NCBI GenBank assembly: GCA_013396655.1
Contig: WBMV01004765.1
Coordinates: 779,671-843,670 of the forward strand
Length of the DNA stretch: 64,000 nucleotides
From: Campylorhamphus procurvoides
Lineage: Eukaryota; Chordata; Aves; Passeriformes; Dendrocolaptidae
Direction of reading: 5' to 3'
The notes beneath the pieces were generated by a model. The model was not told where the DNA came from. It ran no database searches and was given only the letters and a program-made list of their open reading frames with translations. Position numbers and translations under genes: made by a program. Within the stretch, counting starts at the first letter, position 1. Every line of letters begins with the position of its first letter. Positions 12,166 through 25,283 of this stretch are shown one piece after another.

Positions 12166-12335
12166 TAGAGTCATAGAATCATGGAATCACAGGATAGTTT
12201 GTGTTGAAAGGGACCTTCAAAGATCATCTAGTCCAATGCACCTGCAATGAGTCGGGATATCCTCAACCAGATCAGGTTTTTCAGATCCCTATCCAACCTG
12301 ACCTTGAATGTTTCCTGGGAAGTGGCTTGTCCATC
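12166..12335 (-). mobile_element. CR1 LINE 3' end, minus orientation
   Basis: The plus strand opens with the reverse complement of the CR1 terminal octamers (AGTCATAGAATCATGGAATCA). It continues with TTGAAAGGGACCTTCAAAGATCATCTAGTCCAA, an ACCAGATCAGGTTTTTCAGA block and ATCCAACCTGACCTTGAATG. This is the usual order of an antisense CR1 3' end. Recognisable homology fades near 12335. It is moderately diverged, so it is an old insertion. Confidence 0.9.
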
Positions 12336-13380
12336 AAGAGCACTGAGGGACTCTTTGTGGTGAGGTTCACAAACATATCTGGGCTAATTTTTCCTCTGAT
12401 ATGTGCCCAGAGTTTACACCTTTCCTAAACCACTGGTAAGCACACTCCCTTATCAGTCATCCTGACAAGTTTAAATTTGTCTCTGACTTCAGGTAGGGAC
12501 AATATCTTATGATCAGGGAATATGTATGTCCCTTTCCCACTTATCCCACATATTTGTATGGCTCTTAGCATGTTACTCTCTAGATTAAGCTCTTGTGCTC
12601 CCTTTTGTGTGCTTGGGAAGGACTAGGGGCCAGATGTAGGGATGGGGAGATGGTGCTGCCACGATAGGAAGAGTATAGGTGGGCTCCGGACACACACACA
12701 CTCTTCACATGTTCATAACGACACATTTCAAACTACCTTGCCCACAGCTGCAGAGGAAGCTGGTGACTGTTTCCCTGCTGCTGCTTCGTGAGGTGTCTCG
12801 TTACTGGTGAGGCCAACCTTCACCTGCTCCATTCAGGTATTTCTGTACAGCTGGGGGCCACCAACCCTTGTACGTACTGAACCTGCCTGTCTCAGTGTCT
12901 GCACTGTTTCTACTGTTCATCATCCCGCCCCATGCTGCCATCTCCCTCACTAATTAATAAGTGAGTCATCTTCTCCTGTGGCCTCGAAATGCATTCAAGC
13001 TGTCAGTGGGACATTTATTTATTTATTTTGTTGTGGTTAAAGGCCTGCTCTGCTAAACAATGAAAGGATAAATAAAATCAACTCAGACAAGGTTATTTCG
13101 CATTCCTAATTTCCAACACTTTTTTTTTTTGCTAAAGTCCCACAATGCTTGTTCATGTTTTCCCCCCTTGCCTCTCCCACCTGCTAACAAAAAAACCAAA
13201 ATACATTTTCGAATCAAGATAAAGCCATCAAAGAACTAACTAAACATGATTAGAAAGGACCTCTCCTTAATGGGAAAAAAATCATGATTTAGACCTGGCT
13301 GCTTTCCAAATATCCCTGTGCAATCAACCAAAGAAACACATTTTAGAAAACAGAATTGTAAAAGTAACTTTGAAGAATCG
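12336..13380. other. Non-coding DNA with short simple repeats
   Basis: A GC-richer patch lies at 12600-12960 without CpG clustering. A TTTA run is at 13012-13029. Close to it are a RUNX-type TGTGGTTA (13032-13039) and a SOX-type AACAATG (13056-13062). No coding frame. Confidence 0.55.
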
Positions 13381-13394
13381 GTTGCCATGGAAAC
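13381..13394. promoter_or_regulatory. RFX X-box-like palindrome
   Basis: GTTGCCATGGAAAC differs at one position from the symmetric RFX-factor consensus GTTRCCATGGYAAC. The left half-site is perfect. Motif presence is seen; function is inferred. Confidence 0.35.
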
Positions 13395-16300
13395 AGATCT
13401 GTAAATACTTAACTGCAAACATTAAGTGACACAGTGATATTCCAGAGCCCAGGATGCTTTAAAAGGATGGCAAATTTCACCCAGCTCTTTAAATAATCAA
13501 CTCGGCTCTGCTTTGATTTTTCTTCTTTTTTTTCCCTTCTCCTTTCTTTTTTTCACACTATTCAGTGCAATCGCATCCCTGTTCTCAGGCATGTGTGATA
13601 ATGGAAATGCCAGAACTATTTTGTAAAAGAGAGTCCTGATCTTTTGTAACATGGAAGCAGAGAGGGAGGACGCAACACCAAATACAGAGTCAGAGCAACC
13701 TGTGGAGTCTGAAAATATAGCTCAGATTCATTCTGTTTCCCTGTAACTGCAGGGTCAGAAGAAAGCGTGATTGATTGTGGCTTTTCACTGCAAGAAAAAC
13801 CGCAAACGACCAGCAATTTCTTGTCATCTGCCAGTGAAGAATCAGATGCAAGGAAATAAAAGGGTTATGGGCAATTTTAATTTAAACAAGTGGGTGCATT
13901 TATGTTGTGCCCTAGCCTTAAATCTTTGCTCAGAGTTAACTCACTCCTAGGCTTCCCAGTACATTTCAAGACCCAGCTCCTGTTGAATTCAGTGGAATAA
14001 GAGTTCACTGATCCCTTGGGGAGTCAGGGCCCCTCTTCTTTCTTGTTGTATAGTATCTGTGCTCCACATGCTTATCTGGTCCAGTCAAGAAGGTTGACTT
14101 CATTTGAAAGCCTCAGGTGTCTGAGGAGCAAAACCTCTCTTCTCCTTCTAAGATCAGAAAAGTCAACAGCATTTGTGTTTCCTCGTGGGAAAGCAGTGAG
14201 GGATGGCTGCTGATAGGCCTTTCCCTGGCTGCAGGCACTGGTTATGGAAGACTTTTTGCAAGCCTGCTTTCTCAAGATTTTGAATGATTGAATTTTCAGG
14301 CACACTTGAAAAGATCTGCATGTTCTCCCTAGCCTCAAGGGAAGTGAGATGGGTCATCAGTACCATAGTGTGAAGGATAACTTCAGGGATGGCCATGACC
14401 CAGAGCATGAGAACACAGTGAACTGTAGTTATATACCTGGTCCCATCAGATGCTTCTTAACAGCCTTGCTCATCTGTATGAAGTTTTGGCAATGTAGGTT
14501 TTATTGCAGTTTAAAACTTAACATGGGCAGAAGCTAACTGCAGATTAATTTGACTTGTAGAAATCTTTTGGGCAAGGTGATTCCTCTTTGGCTTCTGACA
14601 GATTGTGCTCAGAGCCTATGAGCATCCCTACACTGCTAAAATAGCATATGGCTTTTCCAGTGTATGGGGCTAGGAAAGAGGAGAGGATATTTTCCCACTA
14701 CAACCCTGCTGTTGGCAAACACTTGGATTTGAACCAGAGATCTTCACTGCCGAGCAACAGCCTGTGAGTATCTGCAAACATGGGTTTAGCTGTCGCTTTA
14801 GGAGAACCTTTAATAACCTGCTTGTTTTCATCGTTCTGGTTGGGTTTGAGGTTTTCTCTTCCCAGTGGGCTGGCTATGTTATCCTACTGAAAGCTGAACA
14901 GTATTATCCTTTAAGCTGATTTTTCTGCCCAGCTTAGGAAAAGAAGGGACAGGCAGAGGAAGTTAAAAAACACAGAGGCCAAGGATGCAAGAAAAAACAG
15001 GACAGAGAAAAGCAGTTTGAGAGGAGCCCTGACCTCCAGAATGATCACCTTTTACTTACACATTTTATTTGCTGGGAGTCTGTACTACTGTAAGAAATTC
15101 GTCTCTCCTCTGTCTAGTCTTGGGGTTACTAAAATGAACAGTGAAACACAGATAGAGGGATAAACCTAGACATAGATAAGTTGGCAATCAATTTATATAT
15201 ATAGATATATAATTTTTTTGAAGAGGTGTCTTTATCTCATGTAGCTGAAAAGTTCCCACCTGGATCTCTCCTCTGCACAACCTGCCTATCTCTGTATCTC
15301 GCATATATGCCATCTGTCTGGGAACCTCTGAGAGAAACCTGTGTGATCTTTGTGGAAGGAAAGTGAGGCAAAGCACATTTTCTTTTGCCTTTCTCCACTC
15401 CCTGCTCCCTCCTCTGGGTGCATGCTTCAAGGAGATGTGTATATGTCAGGCAGAACCCGGCACAGGGCAGGGAGAGGAGAGGTGGCTCTCATTTGCAAAA
15501 TCTGCAGTGTTTTCATCCTTGGCATGGTGGTGATGGGGTGGGGGAGAGGAAGGGGGTATGGCATGTCACTTCACTTTATCACTGCCTGGGCTCTCGCCTT
15601 GTCAGTCGGCACTTGCCATGAATCTAAAGAGAGTTTGGCCTTAATAACTTCACACAAGTACTGCATTGCCAGTGACTTTAGAGACGGGTGACAGCAAGCA
15701 AGGAATTATAATGAATTGCTGCAAATGCCTTCTTCACACAAATTACAGTTATTTTCCTCTGAGCCTGCACGTCTTCCAACATCAGGATTTTGGTTCAGAA
15801 GATTGGATGTTTTTTAATCTAGGGAGACAGACATACATTTTACCATGTCAGTTGGACCCCTTCACCCCTTTCTTTCCCTACTTTCTCCCTGGAGGTTTTT
15901 TACTCATTGGTTTGTTTCAGATTTTTCTTTTTTCTTTATTTTTTTTCTCTCTTATGCAATCAGAAAACTGATTTTTCTACCAAAAGCGATACACTGCTCA
16001 CAAGTCACCCTACACTTTGACAGGGAGTGGAAGGAAGTTTGCCCCTTGTTGTGACTGCAACAATTTAATTTGTGGTTAACATCTTGAACTACCACCATAG
16101 TTATCCAGATTAGGCTGTGAAGGTCCCCCTGCCACCTCCTCCAGACAGGATCATATCACCTGTCAGGTGTTTCCTGATGATGATGCTCTCAAACATCATT
16201 CCTGTATTCATCTTTTGATCTCAGTAGAGTGGAAAACTGTTTCTACAAGCATGGCTTGGCTGTTCAGCACCCACAGTGCCTGTGACTGGTTCAGATTGAC

Positions 16301-17299
16301 TGCCACTGTTGTCTGTAAGTAGACTTAAATTAGTCTGTATTGAATTTGGGTTCTGATTATTGCAGCAAAGAGCATAAAGGTCACCCAGATACTGCATGAT
16401 TTTTTTTCAATTGGTGCTAATGGCCAGCATGTGGCCGGAACCTGGCCCATAACCATTTCTCACTTCTCCATCAGTCACAGTTGTTTTCTTTGACAGATAT
16501 TTAACAGTAATGAAGTGATGCAGTCCTTGGCATTACTAAGAAGAAATTGTCTGCACAGATAAGTAAATTACCCTGAAATCTCCTTGGTGTTAACACATAG
16601 CCAAACTATCTTAATGCTCATCCTGAAGACTTCTTCACTAGGGTTCAAAATGTGTTCTTGGGCTGAGACAGGAGGTTGTTTTGTTTTGCCATTCTCCGCA
16701 CTGGACAGAATACTGGAGATGGCAATTTCTCAGTGTCATCTTCTCTGTGCATGCAGGTGATTTCAGTGGTGGTCTGTAGAGAGCAGAGGATACATGCCAC
16801 ACAAAATGAAGACTAGCCTTCAGTAAGGTGTGTAAAGAGCACTGTTAGGCAGTCAGTCTGCACAGCTCTGCAAAGATCATTTCTGTTCTGGCAGAGCATT
16901 TTCCAAAACCACGAGAGTAAGTGGGAAGATTTACTTTCTCTGCCCTGAAACTGCTTTGTTACAGTTTGGGAACATAAGCTAGTTCCTCCACATGAGTCAG
17001 TAGTATACCTCCAAGTGCACTTTAACCCATAGACTTTAGGTATTTAAAAGAATCCCTAACAAGTTTTTATGGAAACCAAGGTCAGCTGAGCTTTTTTCTG
17101 TTCAGACAGCTCTTCACTCTTCCTCAGCATAATCATCCATACAACGAGGCCTTGTTTCAAGTGTGCAGTTCTTAGAATGGTTTTAAAAGACATTATTTGT
17201 GTTATTGCCCATGTTACTTGTTTAGTTAGCAGCTGTCATATGTCAGGATCTACTGAGTGATAGCAATGTGTGGCAGAAACATTTCAATTATACATAGAG
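13395..17299. other. Non-coding DNA, no gene recognised
   Basis: Short frames only (113 codons or fewer). T-rich runs near 13518-13552 and 15920-15950. A segment at about 13972-14031 (CTCCTGTTGAATTCAGTGGAA and following) is faintly like the interior of sauropsid palindromic repeats, but too weak to call. Otherwise nothing identifiable. Confidence 0.6.
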
Positions 17300-17355
17300 C
17301 TATTTTAAACATAAAAAAAAGAAAAAATAAAGTAAAAAGCAAAAAGCAAAAAAGC
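17300..17355. repeat. A-rich low-complexity tract with AAAAAGC units
   Basis: Purine-rich, mostly A, containing about three near-tandem AAAAAGC units. It has no attached LINE or pseudogene body. Confidence 0.7.
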
Positions 17356-19530
17356 ATGCTATCCCAGAGGTGAACACCTGCTGCTACTGAGTCTCAGGTG
17401 CATTCAGGACAGGCGTTTGATCTTCTGTTTTCATTGGAAATGAGTTAGTTGTTGTGAGAGAAGAGAAAGTTCAGTTACAAAATGCTCTGAGAAACAGGGG
17501 ATTGAAGAGCAATATTATTAAAGAGTGAGCTATTTCAGTAAAGGCTCTGGGAGCATCACGCTTGCATTTTCCATAATCCAGTGTGTCTTTGAATTGCCAC
17601 TGACTTGGTTACTGGCAGAGAGAGTCTGTTGCTACCGGCTCTGCAGTGTCAATGCAGTTAAAGGGACACTGCCAACATGCTCTACCTCCTCAGGAACAAA
17701 ATATGAATTACAAGTAGTTTCAGGTGCTATGTTTGCCCTTGAGCATCCTTTGCTGATTTCTGTTGTCTCACAAACATGTTTTGAAATGCTTTTCCTCCCC
17801 TTGCTGCAATGTGAGAGCCCAGCAATGGACAGTCAGTTGTCAAAGGAGTGTCGCAAAGTCCATCCCAGGTAGAAGGGTGATAGTTTCACTTTGTCAGTCT
17901 CCCTGCAAAAAATGTGTGCAATGGTGGTACTTTGCATCATGTGCCTTGTCAATAAATTCATCAATTAAGTTTCCAGACAAGGAAGACATCCCCAGGCAGT
18001 ATCAGCACCTGCTCATATGGAGCTTTTCCACACTACCACTGTTGGCCTTTGTCAGAGACAGGACGTTCTGTCTGGATCCATGGGCTCTCCCTGTGCAGCC
18101 ATTTGCAGGTTATGAAGTATGGCATGTTTAATTTTTTACAGTTATGTCAAAAACTGGCTGGGTTCTTTAGTGTTCAGAACACAATTGAATTGGGCAGGGT
18201 TAGCAGTAAAGAAAATCTGTGTTTAACTTTTAGGTGACTAAACATTTCTAGTGCTATTTCACAGGTATCTGATATTGCAGTTACTTTTGTCCATGTCATC
18301 TGCAACGTTTGTACTAATGTAACCACATAGGATCAAAGTGTGGCTACTTGGCCAAAAATTATCGTGCTACCAATGCTAATGAGCTGCCATCCACCTTCTG
18401 GGCTTCTCATGGTTTCTGCTGCCTGCAGGAGTGGAAGAGCTAAGGATAGTTATTTGATGAGTTGTATCAGGCCAGCTGACAGAGGCCAATTGACTTTGTA
18501 TAGCACCAAAACCTCTAGTACAGGAGCTATGCACTAAGTACAGTGTCATTAATTTGCCCAGATCAGGTGTGAGCATACAATCAAATTATACCCATGAATT
18601 AACTAGCACTGCTACAAGGTTCAAGTTTCAGCATTAGTTTTATGTAGAAGAATAGAAAATAGATTTTTGACAAGTGGGCATTAATCCCAGATTCTGTCTG
18701 AACACTATGTTCAGTCTGAAACTTTTTGAAACACAGTTAAAGCCTCGAAACCATCAAAGACATTTGAAGCAGAAGTATCTAAGATCAGCACTTTATTTCA
18801 TGCACTCAAAGCTTTTGTGATCCTTCAGCTGGTGCCATATACTTGGATTGCTGTAACATTTAACCACTTACTTAAAACAGTTAAAGCGAACACTATTATT
18901 CCTTTAAGAGGGCAACAGATTCCACCTTGTTTGAAAACTTTCTAAATTAACTAAGTAGAAGTGGAAATGTCCTCACAAGTCTTCTGCTTTGCTCTAATAA
19001 AAAGAACCTAAATAGGAAAGTTGACATAAGCAATTAGAGTTTTGTCAACATTTGGTTTTGTTCTGGATTGGAATGAAAAGGCAGAATATCAAAACCCATC
19101 TTGGCACAAAGAGGTTCCAGAAACACTGAAACTTTTTAGTCTGACATCTTTGATTGAGAACATTTAGACTTTTCTCAAATTGAAATTCAATTTCCAAGCG
19201 GCCAGGCCTAAGCTGTTGTGGTGCCTCAGGCAAGTGCTGTGGATGGGGGGCACCATGGGATTTGTAGCCTGGCAGGGGAGCCCAGCCTTGTGAAGGATGG
19301 GGATGTAAGACAGCTAAACTATTGCTCTCACAAGAAATGGCTCTCAGAACTATTATTTGAATTGTGGGAAGATTCCACTTTCAACAGAAGTCCTTCAATT
19401 ATCTTTTTTCAAACAACAGATAATTATCCACATTTAAAGGAGAAAATTATCTGTGGGTTTAGCAGAGAAAAGGGGACATTTGACCTAAAACACATTCTTG
19501 AAAGGTAGAATTATGTGTTCCATGCATTAT
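17356..19530. other. Non-coding DNA, no gene recognised
   Basis: Two overlapping plus-strand frames of 115 and 122 codons (17525-18131) have no recognisable domain, no Kozak-like context or splice pattern that I can defend, and ordinary composition. No repeat family assigned. Confidence 0.6.
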
Positions 19531-19980
19531 TTTGAAGGAAAGGAATAAACCCCATAAAACCAAAGAAAAACCGCAGCACTACTGCATCCCCATCCCCCCA
19601 CCCTGCCCCTCACACATAGAAGACAAAAAAAAAAAAGAACAAAACCCTGGTTTATTTGATGTGATGGTTGTGATTTCAGTTAGTTTTGACCAGTATTCTT
19701 CCATAATCTACTAGTCTACTAGATTTTGAGACATTCATGGCAAGGATCACAACCTATTTTTTGTTGCATAATTTATGGTTATATGTTATTAGTAATTCAG
19801 TGCAACAGTAGCCATGAATGTAGTCCTCAGGCTTGAACAAACTCAGTGACCTGAGCAATTTAGATTGCCCAGTTTAGTAAGTATGTCTAAAAAAAATAAA
19901 ACAAAACGAACAAAAAAATTTGAAAACAAAAAACCCAACACCCTGTCATCTCATAAAAAAATAATAAAAAAAAGTGATGG
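19531..19980. repeat. A-rich low-complexity clusters
   Basis: Two A-rich clusters: one around 19540-19650 and a stronger one around 19886-19976 with runs of A6-A8 interrupted by C or T. They lack a recognisable retroelement body on either side. Confidence 0.6.
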
Positions 19981-21644
19981 ATATTCTTTACAAAGTGAGG
20001 AGCTTGAATCTATCAAAAGACCAGTAGTTGCAAGTGGATTACAACAGCTGTCTAGTTAAAAACCTGTCTTCTTAATAGAATAACCTCGCTCTAAGACTCT
20101 TATAATTCTTTCTCTATTTCTTTTTCCTTCGGTATTTCCAGTAAGTAAAAGTGGTAAAAGACTCTGCCATAGCCACTTTGAGCAGTGCATTATCCTATTC
20201 TACCTTCTCCATGTTGGGTCAGCCAGGATTACACCACCACACAGCCAGACTGGTGATGATGGTGGTGTTGATGGTGGTGTTAATGATGGTAGGAAATTTT
20301 GTAAGAAGGAAGGGAGTTAAACATATAACTTGGTGACCTCAACTTCATTATTCTAGTACCTCAAAGAGGGAGAGGTGGAAAAAAACATAACATGTGAAGG
20401 GATTTTAAGGAAATGGGAAAGAAAACAACAAAGAGCTGGGTAGGCTGGAAAGCATTTTGCGGAAGGCAGATGTGTGGAAACACAGACTTGTGAAAGAAAC
20501 TGAGAGGAGTATTGGGTGGTTCAAGAGAGAGGCAGATGCATAAAATCAGCTTTCTCTCCATCTTCTTATCCCACTGTTTTGCTGAAATTCAGTCATCACT
20601 GAGGAATGGAGAAAGATGAGCCTGCTGTTGGGAGTACAGAGTAGGGATGGTCAGTGCCGGATGGAAATCACGCAGAGGAAATGCTTGGCCAGCTTGGCTT
20701 TGAATGAGAAAGAGAGAAGCCAAGTGGCAGAGAGAGAAGGAGAGGCAATCTTGGATGCTTTGTTAATTTAAAAGTGCAGTAGCACAGCAGCCCCTGTACT
20801 TGATGTCATCGATATGAATTTCAGGCCTTTCCTTCTCAGAGAGCATCAGGGAAGGAAACAAGAAAGGCAGAGGTGACCTTCAACCTTTCCCTCCCTAAAG
20901 AGCAGAGGGAAAGGGCTGTCAGATGCAAGGAGGTCGGAGAAGCTCTGACTGTGTACACCCACCACTGGGAGAAAGGCTCATCTCTACTTGTGTTTTGAAC
21001 AGCACAAAGAGGTCTTGATGGAAAGAAAACCTATTACATATCTTGCTGTAATGGATTTTAAATGCCTTTATTTACCAGCAGCAGCAATAACTTTCCGTTG
21101 ATATCAAGACATCACCAGCCAAAGATAAAGGAATCTGTCAACTGACAGTGCATGGGGTCAGGAAATAATTCTCCTGCTCTCTGTCTAGCTTTGCATAATT
21201 GACCCTGTGAATTATGGGGGTGAAATGGGGAGAACACCATCTTCCAAGGCAGCAAGCACTACCTGGCAGAAGGCAGAAGGACCAACACAGTAAAGTTCAG
21301 TACAACAAATTCTGTTGTTTCTTTTAATACCCACAGTATTTTATGTGTAGAGACATCAATCAAAACCCAAAATGCTTAATGCTTAAGTAGACAAGCCTAC
21401 AGTTCTTTGTCATGCTTTATGTCCTCCTTGGCTAGAATGAAATCAGATCTGTGGTGTAAATCCAAATTCCTTGTCTTGAGAACACTTGCTGACAAATAGG
21501 AGAAGAAATTATCTCAATGGTTAAGTTTTGTTTCTAGCAACCTTTATACACAGAAATGCTATGAAACATACCTAGTATGTCTATTTCCTTGTCCCTCCTC
21601 TTCAGCTTGGTTCCTAAAGATAGTTCGGCCAGGTTCAGTTCACC
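19981..21644. other. Non-coding DNA, no gene recognised
   Basis: Contains a short imperfect GATGGTGGTGTT repeat near 20252-20288. Purine-rich around 20340-20760. No coding frame above 66 codons. Confidence 0.6.
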
Positions 21645-21705
21645 ACAGAATAGTTGGGGTTGGAAGTGGTCTCTCGAGTTCATCTAGTTCAGCACCGGGG
21701 AGGGG
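21645..21705 (-). mobile_element. Very short CR1 3' end fragment, minus orientation
   Basis: CACAGAATAGTTGGGGTTGG followed by AAGTGGTCTCTCGAGTTCATCTAGTTCAGCACC corresponds to the reverse complement of the last 60 bp of CR1. Nothing further upstream is recognisable, so this is either an extreme 5' truncation or a decayed longer copy. Confidence 0.7.
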
Positions 21706-22417
21706 TTTGAAGCTATTTTTGATTCATAACATAAAGTACCAGAACAAAGAGATGGGAGCCAGGCACACTTTGCTGCTTTTGTTTGTGGCTAGTAAAGAGC
21801 AGGTTTCCTTGTCACATATCCTACATTTTGTTTAGAAAACAAAAATATAATTTCTGTCTTCCCATTCTTGTGAAATGTGGGATTCTAAAAGTCAGTGGCA
21901 GACAGCAGTGAAATGATTGCTTTGGATTCTTAAGTTTTCAAGCAAAAAGTAGAGGGTTCAGAAAGTTCAGGTGTTCAGGTGTGGAATGCAGGAGCTCGTA
22001 GCTGAATATACAATCTTCATTTTTGTTTTGGCTGAGATGCAAGAAGATGCACATCTTAGCAGTTGGCAAAATCTGGTCCCAGAGATGATGGCCCAACCTT
22101 CCCAAAGCCTTTCCAACTTTTAGGAACGTAGTTAGGTCTTTTGTGGGAGGGAACTCACACCATGTCTGCCATACATGTATGATCTCTCCCAGACTCACCT
22201 GTGAGCTTGAAAGAGAGCCTGAGCTCCATTTGTCTTCCATGGCAGTCTGAGGTGTCCCCTGGATTTCTTCACATTAAGCTTTTGTCTTTGACCCCCTTAG
22301 GATCCTGAAAAGTCCCTGGAACCAGTTCTGTGCTTCACTATCAGTCTTGTTTTCACTGGGCATTTGATTTCCCTAACTACTGTACAACTGACAAGAGGAA
22401 ATGACACAAATCCTGGT
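21706..22417. other. Non-coding DNA, no gene recognised
   Basis: One minus frame of 100 codons without a recognisable domain. Otherwise unremarkable. Confidence 0.55.
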
Positions 22418-22462
22418 ATTTTACAAATTTCAAAAATTTTACCAATTTTACAAAATTCCAAA
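22418..22462. repeat. Imperfect tandem TTTTACAAA repeat
   Basis: Three near-copies of ATTTTAC(A/C)AATTT in 45 bp. Local low-complexity sequence. Confidence 0.5.
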
Positions 22463-22529
22463 GCATTTCATGGTTTCACTAATGTGACAACCTACAAGTG
22501 TTCAAAAGTGATGAATAAGACCCCCTAAA

Positions 22530-22592
22530 AACATCACTTCTTTTTTTTCTCTTTTCTTCCTTTTTATTCATTTATTTATTTATTTATTTTCA
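22530..22592. repeat. T-rich and (TTTA)n tract
   Basis: A pyrimidine run followed by five or six TTTA units. Confidence 0.75.
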
Positions 22593-25267
22593 GTAGTTAT
22601 GTTTTCAACTTCTTTTCACTTTTCTTGTATTTTTTAAGTCTCCAGGGTTCAGGGCCAGGTTTGCATTTTCAAGCTTTTGTTATTCACAGCAATTCATGTC
22701 TGGAAAGGTATTTATTTTTTAACTGAAACCTGTGATTTGTACATAAAACAGCAGAACCCTAGGAGGAGTCATGGTTCAACACAAAATATCCTGGCATTCA
22801 AAGCAATTGCTGGAGTTGATAATATGGATTCATTACTGCTGTTCTAGTGGCTTCTTTGAAACTATTAAGTATGTTTTTAAGGATGTTAGAAATTCAAGCA
22901 GGAAAAAAAATCTTGATAAAAAAGCCAGTAGCAAATAGCTGGTCTGCTATGGTAAAGATGGTTCTTAAACTGTGTAAGGATTTGTGGGAAATCATTTTTC
23001 ATGAGATATGTGCCAGTGATCTCTTTGATGCTTGCATCCCTGAGGAGGATATGTACGTCTTCTAAAGTGTTGCTGGAGATACTCCCTGTGTATTCATGCA
23101 AGAATTCACAAAGTTTAGCATCAATTTTCTTGAGCTCTAAGCAACCTCTCAGGTGTGTTTCACTTGTATCCTAAGTATAAAAGGCAGTGGCCACTCAGTG
23201 AACCTGGAAGGTGGGGGTCTTGGATATGTTTTTCTTACCTCATTGCTAAAGAAAAGGGCTTCCTCATGTAAAACAGTCCAAAAAAAAGCTGAAGAAGATA
23301 AGAGAAAGCCTATGCAACATGCAAAGATCCCTCTGAGAGGACCCAGTGGCTTAAGAAAGACCCTTTGAATGATCAATTCCCTTATGTTGTTCATTGATTT
23401 TCTCCTGGTTTCCCTTATCTTTCCTTTCCTGTTGATATCTCTTTAATTGATTCCTGATTACAGATTACACCAGTTACACACTGTTATTTGTCAAACAATG
23501 GAGCCAGGCCTCTCTCTGTGGCTCAGGAAAACGCATGCAGGTTTTGATAGTTTTAGGATGTTGAGACTGCACAAACTGTAGAGAACATAAGATGATCTGG
23601 TGGTAATTGGCAAAGAAGGAATCTGTACAAACTCTTCTTCAAGTAACTACCTTGTTTACACTCCTAGGCCTTTATACTGCTAGGCAATCCTGTATCCTGC
23701 AAGAATTACAATGCAGTAGAATCTGCAACTGAGTTCAAAATGTGCTTCTTGGACTCATTATCAACTTCAGCTCTGTTTGCAATGCTTAGCATATAAATTA
23801 TTTAAATTAAACTAACTATATAAATTATTCAAGTTTCTTCCCCCTCCCCACCCTCCCCCTTATCTCTAACAGACACTGCAGAAAGTTCAGTGCTAGTGGT
23901 GTCACACTTCACTGCCAATCAGATAGGAGTGTTAAAGGCACCTCACAACACGGCAGTGCCCAAATGACCATGAGACTCTTAGGAGGCAGCTACCAAAGGC
24001 TGAATGATAGTGACACTGGAACAACTTGTCACTACTGATGGGATGCATTATACTCACTAGTGTAAACAAGGAGGGAGTTACAAAGAGAATTACAGGAGGG
24101 ATGGTTGTTCTGGAATTCATACAAGCTAATCCTGTTAAATTCTTTTCTGTTTCGCTTTTGGATGCACTCAGGTCTTTTTGCTCCTGCTATGGGAAACCCA
24201 AGATGGTCAAAAGCCATGCTGTGACCAAGCCCAGTGCAGTGTTAAGGGACTTTCCCCCCATGAGACATTATCCTGACCTGGATCCCTTATTCCCTGGTGA
24301 AGTACTTTCAAGGATCAGCAGGAATATGGTGTTGATCTCTTTGGTTTTCTCCTGTCATCTGCTGTATCAGCTTCATAGCCAAAGTCCACAACGTGTGTCT
24401 AGAATGAAGCTCTTACTTGAAGGCACGTGTAAGCAGTTCCTTTAGGGCCTCAGCTAGGCATCTGTTTAGGTGCCTCTTGTAGACAGGTATGGCTCCCAGC
24501 TCCAGAAGAGCAATAAACTGTAGAGACTGCTTAGGGGGAGGACTATCAAGGTCCAGTTTGTAGGCAGTCATCAGAGAGAGGCAGCAATAAAGTGCAATTA
24601 TATTGGGAAACCAGAACAGAGCCCTTTGTTTCAGTGGAACCAGTCTGAATTGCCCTTTATCCACAGCTCTTTTCTTTCATGCTTTGTTCTTGCTATTTCC
24701 TTAATTTCAAATTTCAAATATGATATAAGAAAGCAGCCTCTGTCAGGTCTCCCGATTTTGCTCTGATTGATTTGTAAATCTGTGAGGACATGGTTGAGTT
24801 AGATTTCTGACTGTGTTCAGACATTGTGATACATCACAGCTGTGGGGTTTGTGGGGGCCATATTTCTACTGTAGGGAAACAAATAAATTCTTTTGTTCAT
24901 CACAGTCCCCATGGGCCATCCCAGTGATGGTTCAATACTGGCCTAAATAATACGAGACAAAATCCAAGATATTGATGATAACTTGTTTAGTCTCGAGTTA
25001 GTGTATCTATCAAGGACTGATATCAATTCAGGGTGCAGGGGAATAAGACAGATAAACATATCATAAATATATTAAATCATTTGAAGAATGTATGGATGGG
25101 CATGGCATGATCCTTGTTGAGGGGAGAGGGCAGTACAGATCATACAACAGGAGGACATGATGCTAAAAGCTATCTGCTGTTACATTTTGTGAAGTATCAG
25201 AGCAACATTCCCTTCATCTCATTGCTTGAGCATCCCTACAGACCAGGCAGCAGTACCACAGGAGGTG
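22593..25267. other. Non-coding DNA, no gene recognised
   Basis: Longest frame 139 codons (24026-24445, plus), without recognisable domain or family. The patch 24455-24480 (CTAGGCATCTGTTTAGGTGCCT) recalls the inverted repeat at 9465-9550. Nothing else identifiable. Confidence 0.6.
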
Positions 25268-25283
25268 TTAGGGTTAGGGTTAG
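25268..25283. repeat. Short telomere-like TTAGGG array
   Basis: Two perfect TTAGGG hexamers and a partial third. Too short to be more than a minor interstitial telomeric motif or a chance match. Confidence 0.5.

Noticed and set aside
13972..14031. Possible fourth copy of the palindromic repeat (CTCCTGTTGAATTCAGTGG)
   Set aside because: It resembles only the generic palindrome centre. Neither diagnostic arm is present.
17525..18131. Overlapping 115- and 122-codon frames
   Set aside because: No recognisable homology and no splice or promoter context.
24026..24445. 139-codon plus-strand frame
   Set aside because: No domain, no repeat-encoded motif, and a length expected by chance.
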